Assembly (NCBI GenBank): GCA_031291755.1
Contig: JARLIK010000007.1
Span: 1-64,000, forward strand
Length of the DNA: 64,000 nt
Reading direction: 5' to 3'
Source: Acidocella sp.
GTDB taxonomy: Bacteria > Pseudomonadota > Alphaproteobacteria > Acetobacterales > Acetobacteraceae
Both the position numbers and the translations under genes were made by a program. Below are positions 32,525 to 42,010 of this stretch, piece after piece (position 1 is the first letter of the stretch; each line of letters starts with the position of its first letter). The notes beneath the pieces are model-generated. The model was given only the letters and a program-made list of their open reading frames with translations. It made no database searches and was not told the DNA's origin.

Positions 32525-33778
32525 ATGGATCGTAATATTGTCTATCCGGGGAGCATTCCTCTGGATACGGATATACTTGAGCTGAACCGCAATGCCATGG
32601 TGGGTATTGGCGCTCTGACGGCAGCAGTGCTGGGCAGTGGTGTTATTACTGATGGGCTGGCATGCTTGCCGACATCTCCAGCGTCATTGACGGTAACTGT
32701 AGCGCCCGGCAGCATTACACAACTGGTGCCGTTAGATGCCAGTGCTTATGGCTCGCTGGCGGCCGATACGTCGGATCAGATTGTCAAGACCGGTATTACG
32801 CTGCAGGCTACGAGTTTTACATTGGCAGTGCCGGGAACTTCTGGGCAGTCAATCAATTATTTGATTGAAGCAGCATTTTCTGAATTTGATTCCTTACCAG
32901 TGGTCCTGCCGTATGTGAACGCGGCGAATCCGTCGCAACCTTATTCCGGGCCGAGCAATTCTGGGACTGCTCAGAATACCCAGCGCATTGCGCGCGTGCA
33001 GTTGCAATTGAAGCCTGGTGCCGCCGCGATATCGGGGACGCAGATGACGCCCGCGGTGGATAGCGGATGGGTTGGCTTGTACGTGATTACTGTAAATTAT
33101 GGGCAGACGGCAATTACGGCGAGCAGTATTGCTGTGGCGCCCGACGCACCGTTTTTGAATTATAAACTTCCTAATCTGCGCCCTGGTTTTTCAGCGATGC
33201 AGGTATTTACGGGCAGCAGCAATTTTGTGGTGCCGAATGGCGTGACGACGATGCGGGTGAGGGTGCTGGGTGGCGGTGCTTCGTCTGGTTACCATAGTAC
33301 CATGCCGGGCGCTGGGGGCGGCGCCGGCGGCGAGGCGTTTGGCGTTGTTAGTGGATTGACTGCCGGGCAGAGTATTGCGGTGACGGTGGGGGCTGGTGGG
33401 GTGGCACTAACGGCGCCTGGGGCCGGTAATAACGGCGGCACATCAAGTTTTGGAACTTATATGTCAGCCACGGGTGGAACTGGCGGCAATGGTGGTACGG
33501 TTACGCAGTTTGCCATGGCGGGTGGGGCTGGCGGAATTGGCACCGGGGGACAAATTAATCGCGGTGGCTCGTATGGCAGTGACAGCATTGTTGTGGCGTG
33601 CCGGGGTGGCGATGGCGGCGGTCCGGGCAATGGCCGGGCCGCCAGCGGCCCGCAGGTGGGGATAAGTGCCACTGGTTATGGTGGCGGCGGTGGCGGCGGT
33701 GGAACAACCACCAGCGGTACGCTTGTGGGATCTCCCGGTGGTGCTGGCGCGCCTGGCATCGTTATTGTTGAATACTGA
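32525..33778 (+). CDS. Tail fibre/collar-like protein with Gly-rich C-terminus
   Basis: The 417-residue protein has an N-terminal adaptor-like part (VYPGSIPLDTDILELNRNAM) and a middle with beta segments (SLTVTVAPGSITQLVPLDAS). The C-terminal 180 residues contain repeated Gly-rich loops (MPGAGGGAGGEAFGVVSG, GGNGGTVTQFAMAGGAGGIG, GGGGGGGTTTSGTLVG), the style of phage tail tip proteins with polyglycine-II sandwiches (as in T4-like gp38 adhesins). Receptor binding is likely. The Gly-rich region is encoded by GC-rich DNA and may be prone to slippage. Confidence 0.7.
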   Translation: MDRNIVYPGSIPLDTDILELNRNAMVGIGALTAAVLGSGVITDGLACLPTSPASLTVTVAPGSITQLVPLDASAYGSLAADTSDQIVKTGITLQATSFTLAVPGTSGQSINYLIEAAFSEFDSLPVVLPYVNAANPSQPYSGPSNSGTAQNTQRIARVQLQLKPGAAAISGTQMTPAVDSGWVGLYVITVNYGQTAITASSIAVAPDAPFLNYKLPNLRPGFSAMQVFTGSSNFVVPNGVTTMRVRVLGGGASSGYHSTMPGAGGGAGGEAFGVVSGLTAGQSIAVTVGAGGVALTAPGAGNNGGTSSFGTYMSATGGTGGNGGTVTQFAMAGGAGGIGTGGQINRGGSYGSDSIVVACRGGDGGGPGNGRAASGPQVGISATGYGGGGGGGGTTTSGTLVGSPGGAGAPGIVIVEY

Positions 33779-33792
33779 AAGAAAGCACAACT

Positions 33793-34275
33793 ATGAGCAC
33801 GCCGGCCAGCCATTTATGGCGTCCATCTAACGCACGTTATGTGCAAATCGACGGCTTTGTCGCCACGCCGCGGGGACCACAAATTCCACCTGCAACGCCG
33901 CTGGTGTGGCCCGCCAAAGACCCAGGCGATACGCTGGATTATGTGTTTGATATCATGCCGGCATTGACGGCGAATCCCGGTGATATGATTGCCACGCTGG
34001 ACGTGGCGATTAGTCCGGCGAATCCCGGTGATTTGACGATGGTTTCCGCGAGTGCGGATGGGCCACGCGCGGTGTTGTGGTTGAGCGGTGGGCAGGCGCT
34101 GACAAATTATACAGTGACGATCAATATCACCACCATTGGTGGCCGGGCGCTGGCGCGCAGTGTTGCATTGCCGGTGTTGGCGCTGGCTTCGGTGCCAGCG
34201 CCGGCCTCGGCTTTGACAACGCCGGGCGGTCAGTCGTTGACCGATCCAACGGGCACGCCAATCACAATTTTCTGA
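33793..34275 (+). CDS. Tail fibre accessory/adaptor protein
   Basis: The 160-residue protein has beta-rich sequence in the style of an Ig-like fold (DYVFDIMPALTANPGDMIAT, LTMVSASADGPRAVLWLSGG, TNYTVTINITTIGG) and a flexible Pro/Ala end. Small proteins of this kind sit between fibre genes in related phage-like clusters and may be fibre-tail adaptors. I do not recognise a precise family. It follows the Gly-rich fibre gene and precedes the spike gene by 10 bases. Confidence 0.5.
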   Translation: MSTPASHLWRPSNARYVQIDGFVATPRGPQIPPATPLVWPAKDPGDTLDYVFDIMPALTANPGDMIATLDVAISPANPGDLTMVSASADGPRAVLWLSGGQALTNYTVTINITTIGGRALARSVALPVLALASVPAPASALTTPGGQSLTDPTGTPITIF

Positions 34276-34285
34276 GGTCACCTAT

Positions 34286-36841
34286 ATGCCGACTATTGGA
34301 CAATTACCACCGGCCAGTTCTGTTTCAGATATTGATGAGATTCCGATTTTTCAGAATGGCCAGACGCTGGCAGCGACTCGCGCGCAGATGCTGGCGGGGG
34401 TACAAGCCGCGTTAAGTTTGCCGCAGGACACGTTGTTAGGCGGCGTTGGGCCGGGAAATGCGGCGCCGGTGGCTATTAACATCGGCGCGAATCTCGCACT
34501 GTCTGGCAATACATTGTCGGCAACTGCGGCGCCTTTCGTGATTGCGGGTCAGGCTACGGGTACGGTACCGGAGCCGGCGGATGTTGTGCCGTTGAGTCAA
34601 GCTGGCAACAATTTCTCTGTTAGTTACGCAAATTTTATGGCAGGCATGGCTAATGTCGCCGGATTGCCGGCTGGTGCGATGACGGCCACGGCGGCTGGGG
34701 GGAGTGCCTTGCGCAGTCTCGCAGCTCTGGCGGGAAATGCTGTAGCGATTGAAGATTTTGGCGCCGCTGGGGATGGCGTAACAGATGATAGTGCAGCCCT
34801 TTTGGCTGCATTGGCATCGGGAAATCCGGTCCGCCTGGGCCCAAAAACCTATGCGATTGCTGGTGAGTGCGATATTTCAGGGGGCACTTGTACGTTGCTT
34901 GGTGTGCCGGGCCTCACAGCTATACGTCGTTCGGCGCAATCCAAGCTTGGTCTGTCATCTCCGGTAGCATGGATTAGCATTGCCTCAGCCACTCTATTCA
35001 TCGACGGCATTATCTTTGATGCCAATAGTGCGCTGACGGCGGATGATTACGCGGTGATTATTCAGCCGGAGTGTGTGAAGTCGATGATCACGCGTTCGGT
35101 ATTTAAAAATGCCATGGGGCCGATGAATGGTTCGGGTTTGACGATTGCCGCCAGCGACCCGGTATTGACTCAACACCATATTGAGAGCTCCGAATTTTTC
35201 GGCAACGCTGTCAATGGTGTTCGCGTTTATGCCGCTGATGCGGTTAGTATTACGAATTGCCATGCTCACGATAATACTCAGAATGGCATTCTGGTTGACA
35301 GCCAGGACCCGACTTTCACGCTCAAGATTCGGGAATTACAGATTGTTGGGAACACCTGCTGGAATAATAATTGCGGCATTATTGTTGGAAATTTCAATGT
35401 AACAAATACCGGTCAACTGGTTTATGGTAACGCTAACCCAGATGTTCTTGGCGCAGTCATCGCGGCCAATAACTGTTATGACAACAGCGGTTACGGTATC
35501 TATATTTCCGGGCGGAATATTTTAGTTTCAGGTAATTTATGCACCAATAACAGCTCGATTGGCGGAAGCGGTGCGGGTATTCTGTGCGACACTGGATATT
35601 GCAAGGTCACGGGCAATATGATCAGTGGGGCCTCAGCGTTTGGTATTGATTGTGGTGGATCGATTTATACTGAGGTTGCGAATAATTACGTCAATGGTGC
35701 GTATTGCGGGATTAATATTGGCGGTGGCCGCTATTGTATAGCGAGGGATAATTTTATTCAGGATTCGACAGCTATTGCAATTGCGGCGCAGAATGTCGAA
35801 TCCGATGGCCGGGGCACAAACTTCAACCTGACTTGTGTGGGTCTCTCGATCATCGGCAATTGGATTACCTATGCGGGTGAGGTTTATGGCATCATGGTCC
35901 GTGATGCTGCGCAGGAGATTCTGGTTGCTGATAATGTGATTTTTGCAAATCCAGGAGCGGATTTGACGCGTGCGCTGTCTGCTTACACGGATAGTGTCGT
36001 GTTGCGTGGCAATCTTCTGAACTATACCGAAATCTGGCCGGTTAATCCTGCTTTGGTTAACGGTGTTTACACACTGATTGTGCCGGATATCGCTGATCAT
36101 GTGGCGATATCGCAATCGAGTGCGCCGATTGCTAGTATCATGACTTCTCAGGCTAATGCGGTGGAAGGTCAGATCGTATATTGCAAGCTGATCAGCGGTG
36201 GCGTTGACTATACGCATGCGTCGGTTAGTTTTTCTGGCTCGGGCGGCAATGCGGCGGCTTCGGCCTGGATCTCTGGTGGGGCCATTTTGGGGATCCAGAT
36301 GGCAAACAACGGCAGTGGTTATGGGCCGGGTACGACCGTGACGATCAACGGCGATGGCAGTGGCGCTACCGCTGTTGTGCAGGTAGGGTTGCCGATTTTG
36401 CAAAATCGTAAGCTCAGCATTGATTGTTTGAGTAGCGTGACATTTTCCGCCGCAGGCAGCGTGCCGGCGCAGAGCAACTGGACTGGTTCACCGGTGACCG
36501 TGCCTGCTGGAGCCAGTATCGATTGGATCGGCGCTAATGGCGGCTGGCGAGCACAGCGGTTTTCACAGAGTGATTATGTGTCGCCGAATGGGGATGGCAG
36601 CATGACACTGCGTACCCAGTCAGGTGATATTTCATTGCACCCGGCGGGTTCGGGCGTGGTGCGGATATTGTCGGATTCGGAATCAACGGGTGCGGTTGAG
36701 CTGATTGGCCGGGGATCGCCTCTCAATGTAGTGGCAGCGCCGCCAGGGTCGAGTTTTCGTAATTTGAACGGTGGCGCGGGTCAGACCTTTTGGGTCAAGC
36801 AGGCAGGCACTGGCACGGCGAACTGGGTTGCTATCGCCTAA
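34286..36841 (+). CDS. Tail spike with right-handed beta-helix (pectate-lyase-like)
   Basis: The 851-residue protein has two copies of an N-terminal attachment-type module (TIGQLPPASSVSDIDEIPIF and the related PEPADVVPLSQAGNNFSVSY). A beta-helix domain then begins near residue 150 with AIEDFGAAGDGVTDDSAALL, the well-known entry motif of the pectate-lyase-like superfamily. Many short strands with Asn stacks follow (NGILVDSQDP, NNCGIIVGN, GYGIYISGRNILVSGNLC). Such spikes often cut surface polysaccharide; an active enzyme is not proven. The C-terminal 150 residues form a separate globular end. Confidence 0.85.
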   Translation: MPTIGQLPPASSVSDIDEIPIFQNGQTLAATRAQMLAGVQAALSLPQDTLLGGVGPGNAAPVAINIGANLALSGNTLSATAAPFVIAGQATGTVPEPADVVPLSQAGNNFSVSYANFMAGMANVAGLPAGAMTATAAGGSALRSLAALAGNAVAIEDFGAAGDGVTDDSAALLAALASGNPVRLGPKTYAIAGECDISGGTCTLLGVPGLTAIRRSAQSKLGLSSPVAWISIASATLFIDGIIFDANSALTADDYAVIIQPECVKSMITRSVFKNAMGPMNGSGLTIAASDPVLTQHHIESSEFFGNAVNGVRVYAADAVSITNCHAHDNTQNGILVDSQDPTFTLKIRELQIVGNTCWNNNCGIIVGNFNVTNTGQLVYGNANPDVLGAVIAANNCYDNSGYGIYISGRNILVSGNLCTNNSSIGGSGAGILCDTGYCKVTGNMISGASAFGIDCGGSIYTEVANNYVNGAYCGINIGGGRYCIARDNFIQDSTAIAIAAQNVESDGRGTNFNLTCVGLSIIGNWITYAGEVYGIMVRDAAQEILVADNVIFANPGADLTRALSAYTDSVVLRGNLLNYTEIWPVNPALVNGVYTLIVPDIADHVAISQSSAPIASIMTSQANAVEGQIVYCKLISGGVDYTHASVSFSGSGGNAAASAWISGGAILGIQMANNGSGYGPGTTVTINGDGSGATAVVQVGLPILQNRKLSIDCLSSVTFSAAGSVPAQSNWTGSPVTVPAGASIDWIGANGGWRAQRFSQSDYVSPNGDGSMTLRTQSGDISLHPAGSGVVRILSDSESTGAVELIGRGSPLNVVAAPPGSSFRNLNGGAGQTFWVKQAGTGTANWVAIA

Positions 36842-36857
36842 CACAGAGGAATTTTGA

Positions 36858-39014
36858 ATGACAACGATTGCTCAGCTTCCCGCGGCCGCGTTTGTGGGTG
36901 CCAATGACCTGTTGCCTTTATCGCAGAGTGGGGCGCTGTATTCGGTAAAGGTTTCGCAGCTGAATGCCGGCTTGCAACCGCTTTTGTCGGTGCCGACAGG
37001 GGATCTTCTGGGGCGGCAGAGTGCGGGGGCAGGCATGCCGGAACCGCTTAGTGTTGGCACTGGGCTGGTGCTCGCTGGAGGCGTACTGAGTGTCAACGGC
37101 GCGGATCATGCGGGCTATCCGGTGCAGGCGAGTTTGTTAGTTAGTGACGATCTTGTTGTGAGTAGTGCTGGGTTGCCTGGGTTGCTGCCTGTCACGGCAT
37201 TGCGCGGATTGTTCAGCGCTGGCGACGGTGTTAATATAAATAGTGGCGGCGTTATTAGCGCGACAGCTTCAGCGGTTGCCGGGCCGGCCGGGCCTGCCGG
37301 GCCTGCCGGTGCTATGGGTCCGGCTGGGCCGCAAGGTCTGGTGGGGCCAGCGGGAACGGGGCTTGCAGCGCCGGTTGCCGGTAATTCGGCTAGTTCAATT
37401 GGTGCCAATGATTATGTGGCGATATGGCAAAATGGTGCGAATGCCTGGATGCCATACGGGCAGTTTATCGGCGGTCAGACAATCAATCAATTGCCGGCCG
37501 CGGCGCCGGCTGCAGACAGCGATTCGCTATTGGTGGCGCAGGGTTCAAATGCTCTCTGCGTGCAAAGTTTCGGCGCGGTGTGGTCGTATTTGCGGGAGAA
37601 ATTGCCTGGCTTGAAATCTGGCATTGTCGAACTGACAGCTAATACGGTGCTGGATGCTACAGCCCATAACGACCGGATATTGATTGCCAGTGCGCCACTG
37701 ACGCTGACGGCAAATTTCGTGAATATGGGGGCGGGGTTTTCCTGCACGTTGATTAATCTTAGTTCAGGCGCGGTGAGTTTCGGAACTGGTATTACTTCGG
37801 GCTCGCAAGTGAGTTCACTGCCGCCAGGGGCCTCAACGTCTCTGTTGGGACTGAGCTATTCGGGTGGATCGCTGGTGTGGTGGAACGGTGTGGTGTCTAA
37901 TGTACCCACCATCACGGTAGCGCCCATTACCGCGCCAGGTGCCGACGCACCGTTTAGCGTGGCGGGCAGTGTTTTTAATGAAGCACCTGGTGCTTTGGAT
38001 TATTCCACGGATGGCGGTGTTACCTGGCAGGCGGCGGTAAGTCCGGTGATCACACTGGACGCGTACAGCTTCACCGCGCTGGGGCTAAGTGGTGGTACCT
38101 ATACCGTGATGGTGCGGGATCATGCCAATGAGGCAGTCGTTGGGGTTTCCAACAGCTTTAGTATTTTGCCGCCGTCGGTTGTATTCAATGCTGTGGCTAG
38201 CGCCGCTATTGTCAATTTGCCATTGACCGTTAGTGGAACCGCGACACCAGCCGGAACGGCGGTTGAGGTTGGGCTGTCTGGCAGCGCCACTGTAGCCCCG
38301 GTAAGTTGGGTGGCGGCTAGTTTAAGCAGCAATGGGTGGAGTGCTGAGCTTACGCCAAGCGTGACAGGCGTGATTTATTTATGGGCGCAGCAAACGGCTG
38401 CTACGAATGTCCAGGTTATTTCCGGCCCGGTGAATGTCGTTACCGCGACGCTGACGATTTCGGTTCCGGCAAGCGGGATAGTTGACACGGTAATGACCGT
38501 GACGGGGACGGTCAGCCCGATTGCCGATGTTGTTAATTTACAGCTGAGCACAGAGAATAATGTGGCGCCGACCAGTGGATGGAGTGCATCGGCCAATGCC
38601 GGTGGCAGTTTTAGCATTGCGCTGACGCCAAGTGCCGCTGGAACGATATATGCCTGGGCGCAGGATCCGGTTACCGGCATTATTGCGGTCTCCTCGGCTA
38701 TTGTTGTTTCGGCTCCGGCGCCGGTGACCTATAGCATTAATAATCCGGGTGGCAGTTACACGCATGGGCTTGGGGTGATTCCGATTAATGGCGGCGTGAC
38801 GCCTGCGCAGGCGGTGGCAACGCAGGTGGCGCTCTCTACTTCCGGTAGCGTTGTGCCGACAACAGGATGGCAGACCGCCAGCAATATTTATGCTGATACG
38901 CTGTGGGCTGTTTATTACCCAACGCCGGCTGTGGCGGGGAATTACTATGTGTGGGTGGAAACGACGGCAGGTACGGCACAGCTTGTCAGCAACTTTACCA
39001 TAGCTGTATCGTAA
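36858..39014 (+). CDS. Tail fibre with collagen-like segment and Ig-like repeats
   Basis: The 718-residue protein repeats the attachment module of the preceding spike gene (TIAQLPAAAFVGANDLLPLS, and a second copy TINQLPAAAPAADSDSLLVA). A short collagen-like Gly-X-Y run lies near residues 137-170 (AGPAGPAGAMGPAGPQG). The C-terminal half contains several Ig-like repeats with the pattern LTVSGTATPAG, WVAASLSSNGWSAELTPSV, and the related GTVSPIADVVNLQLSTENN. The fibre probably contacts the cell surface. Its stop overlaps the next gene by 1 base (TAATG). Confidence 0.8.
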   Translation: MTTIAQLPAAAFVGANDLLPLSQSGALYSVKVSQLNAGLQPLLSVPTGDLLGRQSAGAGMPEPLSVGTGLVLAGGVLSVNGADHAGYPVQASLLVSDDLVVSSAGLPGLLPVTALRGLFSAGDGVNINSGGVISATASAVAGPAGPAGPAGAMGPAGPQGLVGPAGTGLAAPVAGNSASSIGANDYVAIWQNGANAWMPYGQFIGGQTINQLPAAAPAADSDSLLVAQGSNALCVQSFGAVWSYLREKLPGLKSGIVELTANTVLDATAHNDRILIASAPLTLTANFVNMGAGFSCTLINLSSGAVSFGTGITSGSQVSSLPPGASTSLLGLSYSGGSLVWWNGVVSNVPTITVAPITAPGADAPFSVAGSVFNEAPGALDYSTDGGVTWQAAVSPVITLDAYSFTALGLSGGTYTVMVRDHANEAVVGVSNSFSILPPSVVFNAVASAAIVNLPLTVSGTATPAGTAVEVGLSGSATVAPVSWVAASLSSNGWSAELTPSVTGVIYLWAQQTAATNVQVISGPVNVVTATLTISVPASGIVDTVMTVTGTVSPIADVVNLQLSTENNVAPTSGWSASANAGGSFSIALTPSAAGTIYAWAQDPVTGIIAVSSAIVVSAPAPVTYSINNPGGSYTHGLGVIPINGGVTPAQAVATQVALSTSGSVVPTTGWQTASNIYADTLWAVYYPTPAVAGNYYVWVETTAGTAQLVSNFTIAVS

Positions 39015-41152
39015 TGACTCTGCTGTTTACGGCGACCGGGGCGGCTTTGGCCTGCGGCCCCAACCAGCGCGCCTTGGTCGCCGCGTTGCCAGAGGGCAGC
39101 GTTGTGCCAGCCGGAAATTTTATCGGGCCGTATCCGTTATCAATCAGCGGACTTTCCGGTTGGTGGGACGCTGGGATTTTGAGTGGGCTGCGTGATGTGA
39201 ATGGGCTTCCTGTCGTCGCATCAGGCAGCGTTGTCGGCAGCTTATTTGATAAATCGGGCAACTCGAAGTCACTTCTGCCCTATCATATCGCTGCGGATAC
39301 GACGCCGGTGGTGACCATCGCAACGCCTCGGGTGAATGGATATCTCGGTGCTGTTGGCGCGCCGGATGCGGCCATTGCGACGTATGGTCCGACGCTGGAC
39401 CCAGATTGGGGACTTGCGCACGAGGGGTTTGAACTCGGTGCTGGTGTGGGTTGGACGCGGTATCTGGTGTGGACCCGGCCAAATTTGCGTCAGGCCACCT
39501 ATTATGGAAATGCGGAGCCGATACCGCTGGTGCATTGCACGGCGTCCAACAGCACGATTCTGCAGACGGATAGTGCGGGGACTAACTTGACGTTATTTCC
39601 GGGGACGGCCAGCCTGACGGTTCTCAGCACTGCTGTGACCCGGCGGCACAGCCATGCCGTGATTATGCGCAACACACCTGGTGTAGGTGTTGATGTGTGG
39701 CTGGATGGCGTGCAAGTGGCCAGCGCGATTGCGAATCCGCTGGGTGTTACCGCCAATGGGCAGGTATTATTTTTGCATGATGGTACGGCGCAAGGCTCGG
39801 CGCAATGCTGGTTTCATGAAGCCGCAACCTGGGAACATGCGTTAAGCGCAGCTGATATCGCGAGTCTGGTCGCTTGCCAGGCGCGTTGGGTGCTGGGGCC
39901 GCGTAAGGGTGTGAATCTGCTGATGATGGGGCAGTCGAATGCTGCGTGGTTTGGGGTATCAGGTGGTGCGCTGGCGTTGGCGCAGGGGATTGCCTGGTAT
40001 TGTGGTGCGGCCTCCTATGCTGTTTCAGAATCACTTTCTGGGACATATAGCGCGCCGGACCGTTATACGGTGATTTTTGGGCATCCGATTTCCAATTCCT
40101 CGCCGCCGATATTTCCGGTCGGTGCTGCCAATGGCACGTTCATCACCAATCCGGGTGATGGGTCCGACCCCTCAACGTGGGCGGCAGGGCCGGATTTTGC
40201 GGCGGTTACGGCATTTCTGAACGGGGCATCGGCGATTGTTCCTGTTATGGATGATGCAGATATCGGCTTCGTTCTCTGGCCTTGGTCCGAGCAAGACAGC
40301 ACGATGCCTTACGCCAACAAGGCTTTATACAAGGCGACGGTGCTGCGGCTGCTTTTGTTGACCCGTAATCTGTTGGGGCGCAGCGCTGCGCAATTGCCGT
40401 TGCTGGCGTGGAATGCGATTCCCTATGAGACCAACGATGGCGTGCAGATGGTGCGTGAATCGATGAATGATCTGGCGGCTGATCCGGTCAATAATATTTC
40501 GATGTTTATTGATCAGACCGCGGATTCGAATCCGCTGAATTCGATATATAATCCGGCGACAGGTGTATTTTTTGGGGGTGATCCGCAGCATCGGGATCAG
40601 CCGGATTTGCTGCGCTATGGCCGTATTGGGGCGCATGTGGCGGGACGGCTGGCGGTGGCGCAGGGGCTGAGTGATTCCATCGTAGTATCAGCGTTGCCGG
40701 CGACGGGTCTGCCGGCCAAAGGCGGGCCGCAAATTGCGCATGTGTATCGTGCCTCGAATACCAGCCTTGTGCTGACGGTGGCGCATGATTCCGGCAATGA
40801 TTTGCTGCTGCCTTTGCAAGCAGCGGATGGCGCCGGGTTTGCAGTGATGGATGGCGGCACGGTAGCAGCACCAGGGCCGATTATTTCGGCGATTGCAGCG
40901 GTGCGTGTTGATGCCACGCATATTACGGTAACGCTTGCTAGCGCCATCAGCAATCCATCAAGCGATGTGTCGTTTTTCTATCCGTACGGGAGCACGCAGA
41001 TTGGGCGTGGCAATGCGGTGACCGACAATGCTTCGAGCATTTCACCACCGGCCAACTGGAATATCGGCAATGATCTGGGAAGCGCGTGGTCGGTGAACAT
41101 GCCGCTGCAAGCGACAACCTATCCGATAACTTTGTCCGACACGCCGCAATGA
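39014..41152 (+). CDS. Tail fibre with LamG-like and SGNH/acetylesterase-like domains
   Basis: The 712-residue protein (ATG 39014, directly at the previous stop) has a jelly-roll, LamG-like region at about residues 140-280 (WTRYLVWTRPNLRQATYYGN, VDVWLDGVQVASAIANP). A catalytic-like domain follows with the block I motif NLLMMGQSNAAWFG near residue 302 and a block V Asp-x-x-His motif (GDPQHRDQPD) near residue 523. GQSN and DxxH are the hallmarks of the SGNH carbohydrate acetylesterase (CE6/SASA) family. It could remove acetyl groups from host surface sugar. The frame is open before the ATG but that part is antisense-like overlap. Confidence 0.75.
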   Translation: MTLLFTATGAALACGPNQRALVAALPEGSVVPAGNFIGPYPLSISGLSGWWDAGILSGLRDVNGLPVVASGSVVGSLFDKSGNSKSLLPYHIAADTTPVVTIATPRVNGYLGAVGAPDAAIATYGPTLDPDWGLAHEGFELGAGVGWTRYLVWTRPNLRQATYYGNAEPIPLVHCTASNSTILQTDSAGTNLTLFPGTASLTVLSTAVTRRHSHAVIMRNTPGVGVDVWLDGVQVASAIANPLGVTANGQVLFLHDGTAQGSAQCWFHEAATWEHALSAADIASLVACQARWVLGPRKGVNLLMMGQSNAAWFGVSGGALALAQGIAWYCGAASYAVSESLSGTYSAPDRYTVIFGHPISNSSPPIFPVGAANGTFITNPGDGSDPSTWAAGPDFAAVTAFLNGASAIVPVMDDADIGFVLWPWSEQDSTMPYANKALYKATVLRLLLLTRNLLGRSAAQLPLLAWNAIPYETNDGVQMVRESMNDLAADPVNNISMFIDQTADSNPLNSIYNPATGVFFGGDPQHRDQPDLLRYGRIGAHVAGRLAVAQGLSDSIVVSALPATGLPAKGGPQIAHVYRASNTSLVLTVAHDSGNDLLLPLQAADGAGFAVMDGGTVAAPGPIISAIAAVRVDATHITVTLASAISNPSSDVSFFYPYGSTQIGRGNAVTDNASSISPPANWNIGNDLGSAWSVNMPLQATTYPITLSDTPQ

Positions 41153-41165
41153 GTGAGGAGACGAT

Positions 41166-41495
41166 ATGGAGCCTGAGGATATGTCGTTGGTGCGTGCCGA
41201 TGTTGCCGCGATGCGCGGCGATTTGATGACGGTGCGGCAAAATATCGGCGTGCTGGAAGCGCGTGCTGATGCGTTGGAGAACTGGCGTGAGCGTTATCTT
41301 AGCCAGGAGGAGCAGGTGGTGGCAAAATTATTCAACAAGGTTGATGAACTGGTGGCAAACCTCAGCGCCATGCGGGCGGATTTTGCTCGCATGCGTGGTG
41401 AGCGGGATTCTGAAGGGCGAATTACCATCGCGATTGTGGGCTTGCTATCAGCGCTGTGCGGCGGTCTAGCCACCAATATTTTTCACGGCCCTTAA
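41166..41495 (+). CDS. Small coiled-coil protein with C-terminal membrane segment
   Basis: The 109-residue protein has heptad-like helices in its first 80 residues (VRADVAAMRGDLMTVRQN, VAKLFNKVDELVANLSAMRA) and a C-terminal transmembrane segment (ITIAIVGLLSALCGGLATN). It is the first gene after the fibres and before the lysozyme gene, where holins or antiholins often stand. A holin-like or membrane tether role is possible; no family is recognised. Confidence 0.6.
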   Translation: MEPEDMSLVRADVAAMRGDLMTVRQNIGVLEARADALENWRERYLSQEEQVVAKLFNKVDELVANLSAMRADFARMRGERDSEGRITIAIVGLLSALCGGLATNIFHGP

Positions 41496-41497
41496 AC

Positions 41498-42010
41498 ATG
41501 GATAATTTTGCGCGTTGTTTTGCCTTTACGCTGGGGGCCGAGGGCGGCTATTCGGATAATGCTGGAGATCCTGGCAACTGGACCGGTGGTGCGGTGGGAC
41601 GCGGTGAGTTGAAGGGCACGAAATTTGGTGTCAGCGCTAGTGCTTATCCGCATCTGGATATTATCAATCTGACTGAGCCGCAAGCTGAAGATATTTACCG
41701 GCGCGACTATTGGGCGACGTTGCAGGGTGATGAATTGCCATTGCCGATCGCCATTGTGGCGTTTGATGCGGCGGTGAATGCCGGGCCGCGGCGGGCGGTG
41801 AACTGGTTGCAATTGGCCGCCGGGCAGCCCGCTGACGGCGTGTTAGGCCCGGCCACGCTGGCGGCGCTGCGCCGTGGCGATGCGTTGCTGCTGGCGCGCG
41901 AGGCGCTGGTCCGGCGGCTGGAATTTTCGACCCAGCTTTCCACCTGGCCCAGCTTTGGTCTTGGCTGGTCGCGCCGGATCATCGCGCTGGCGGGCGCGTT
42001 GACAGCATGA
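41498..42010 (+). CDS. Endolysin (GH108-type lysozyme)
   Basis: The 170-residue protein starts with the GH108 catalytic region FTLGAEGGYSDNAGDPGNW (Glu15 as the acid) and continues with the family's typical TKFGVSASAY and EDIYRRDYWATLQGDELP, then FDAAVNAGPRRAVNWLQ. It hydrolyses peptidoglycan at the end of the lytic cycle. No signal peptide is seen, so export should depend on the holin. It overlaps the next small membrane gene by 4 bases. Confidence 0.92.
   Translation: MDNFARCFAFTLGAEGGYSDNAGDPGNWTGGAVGRGELKGTKFGVSASAYPHLDIINLTEPQAEDIYRRDYWATLQGDELPLPIAIVAFDAAVNAGPRRAVNWLQLAAGQPADGVLGPATLAALRRGDALLLAREALVRRLEFSTQLSTWPSFGLGWSRRIIALAGALTA

Noticed and set aside
35633-36403. A 256-codon minus-strand frame opposite the beta-helix spike
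   Set aside because: The plus-strand frame has the pectate-lyase-like entry motif and runs without interruption; the minus frame has no family sequence.
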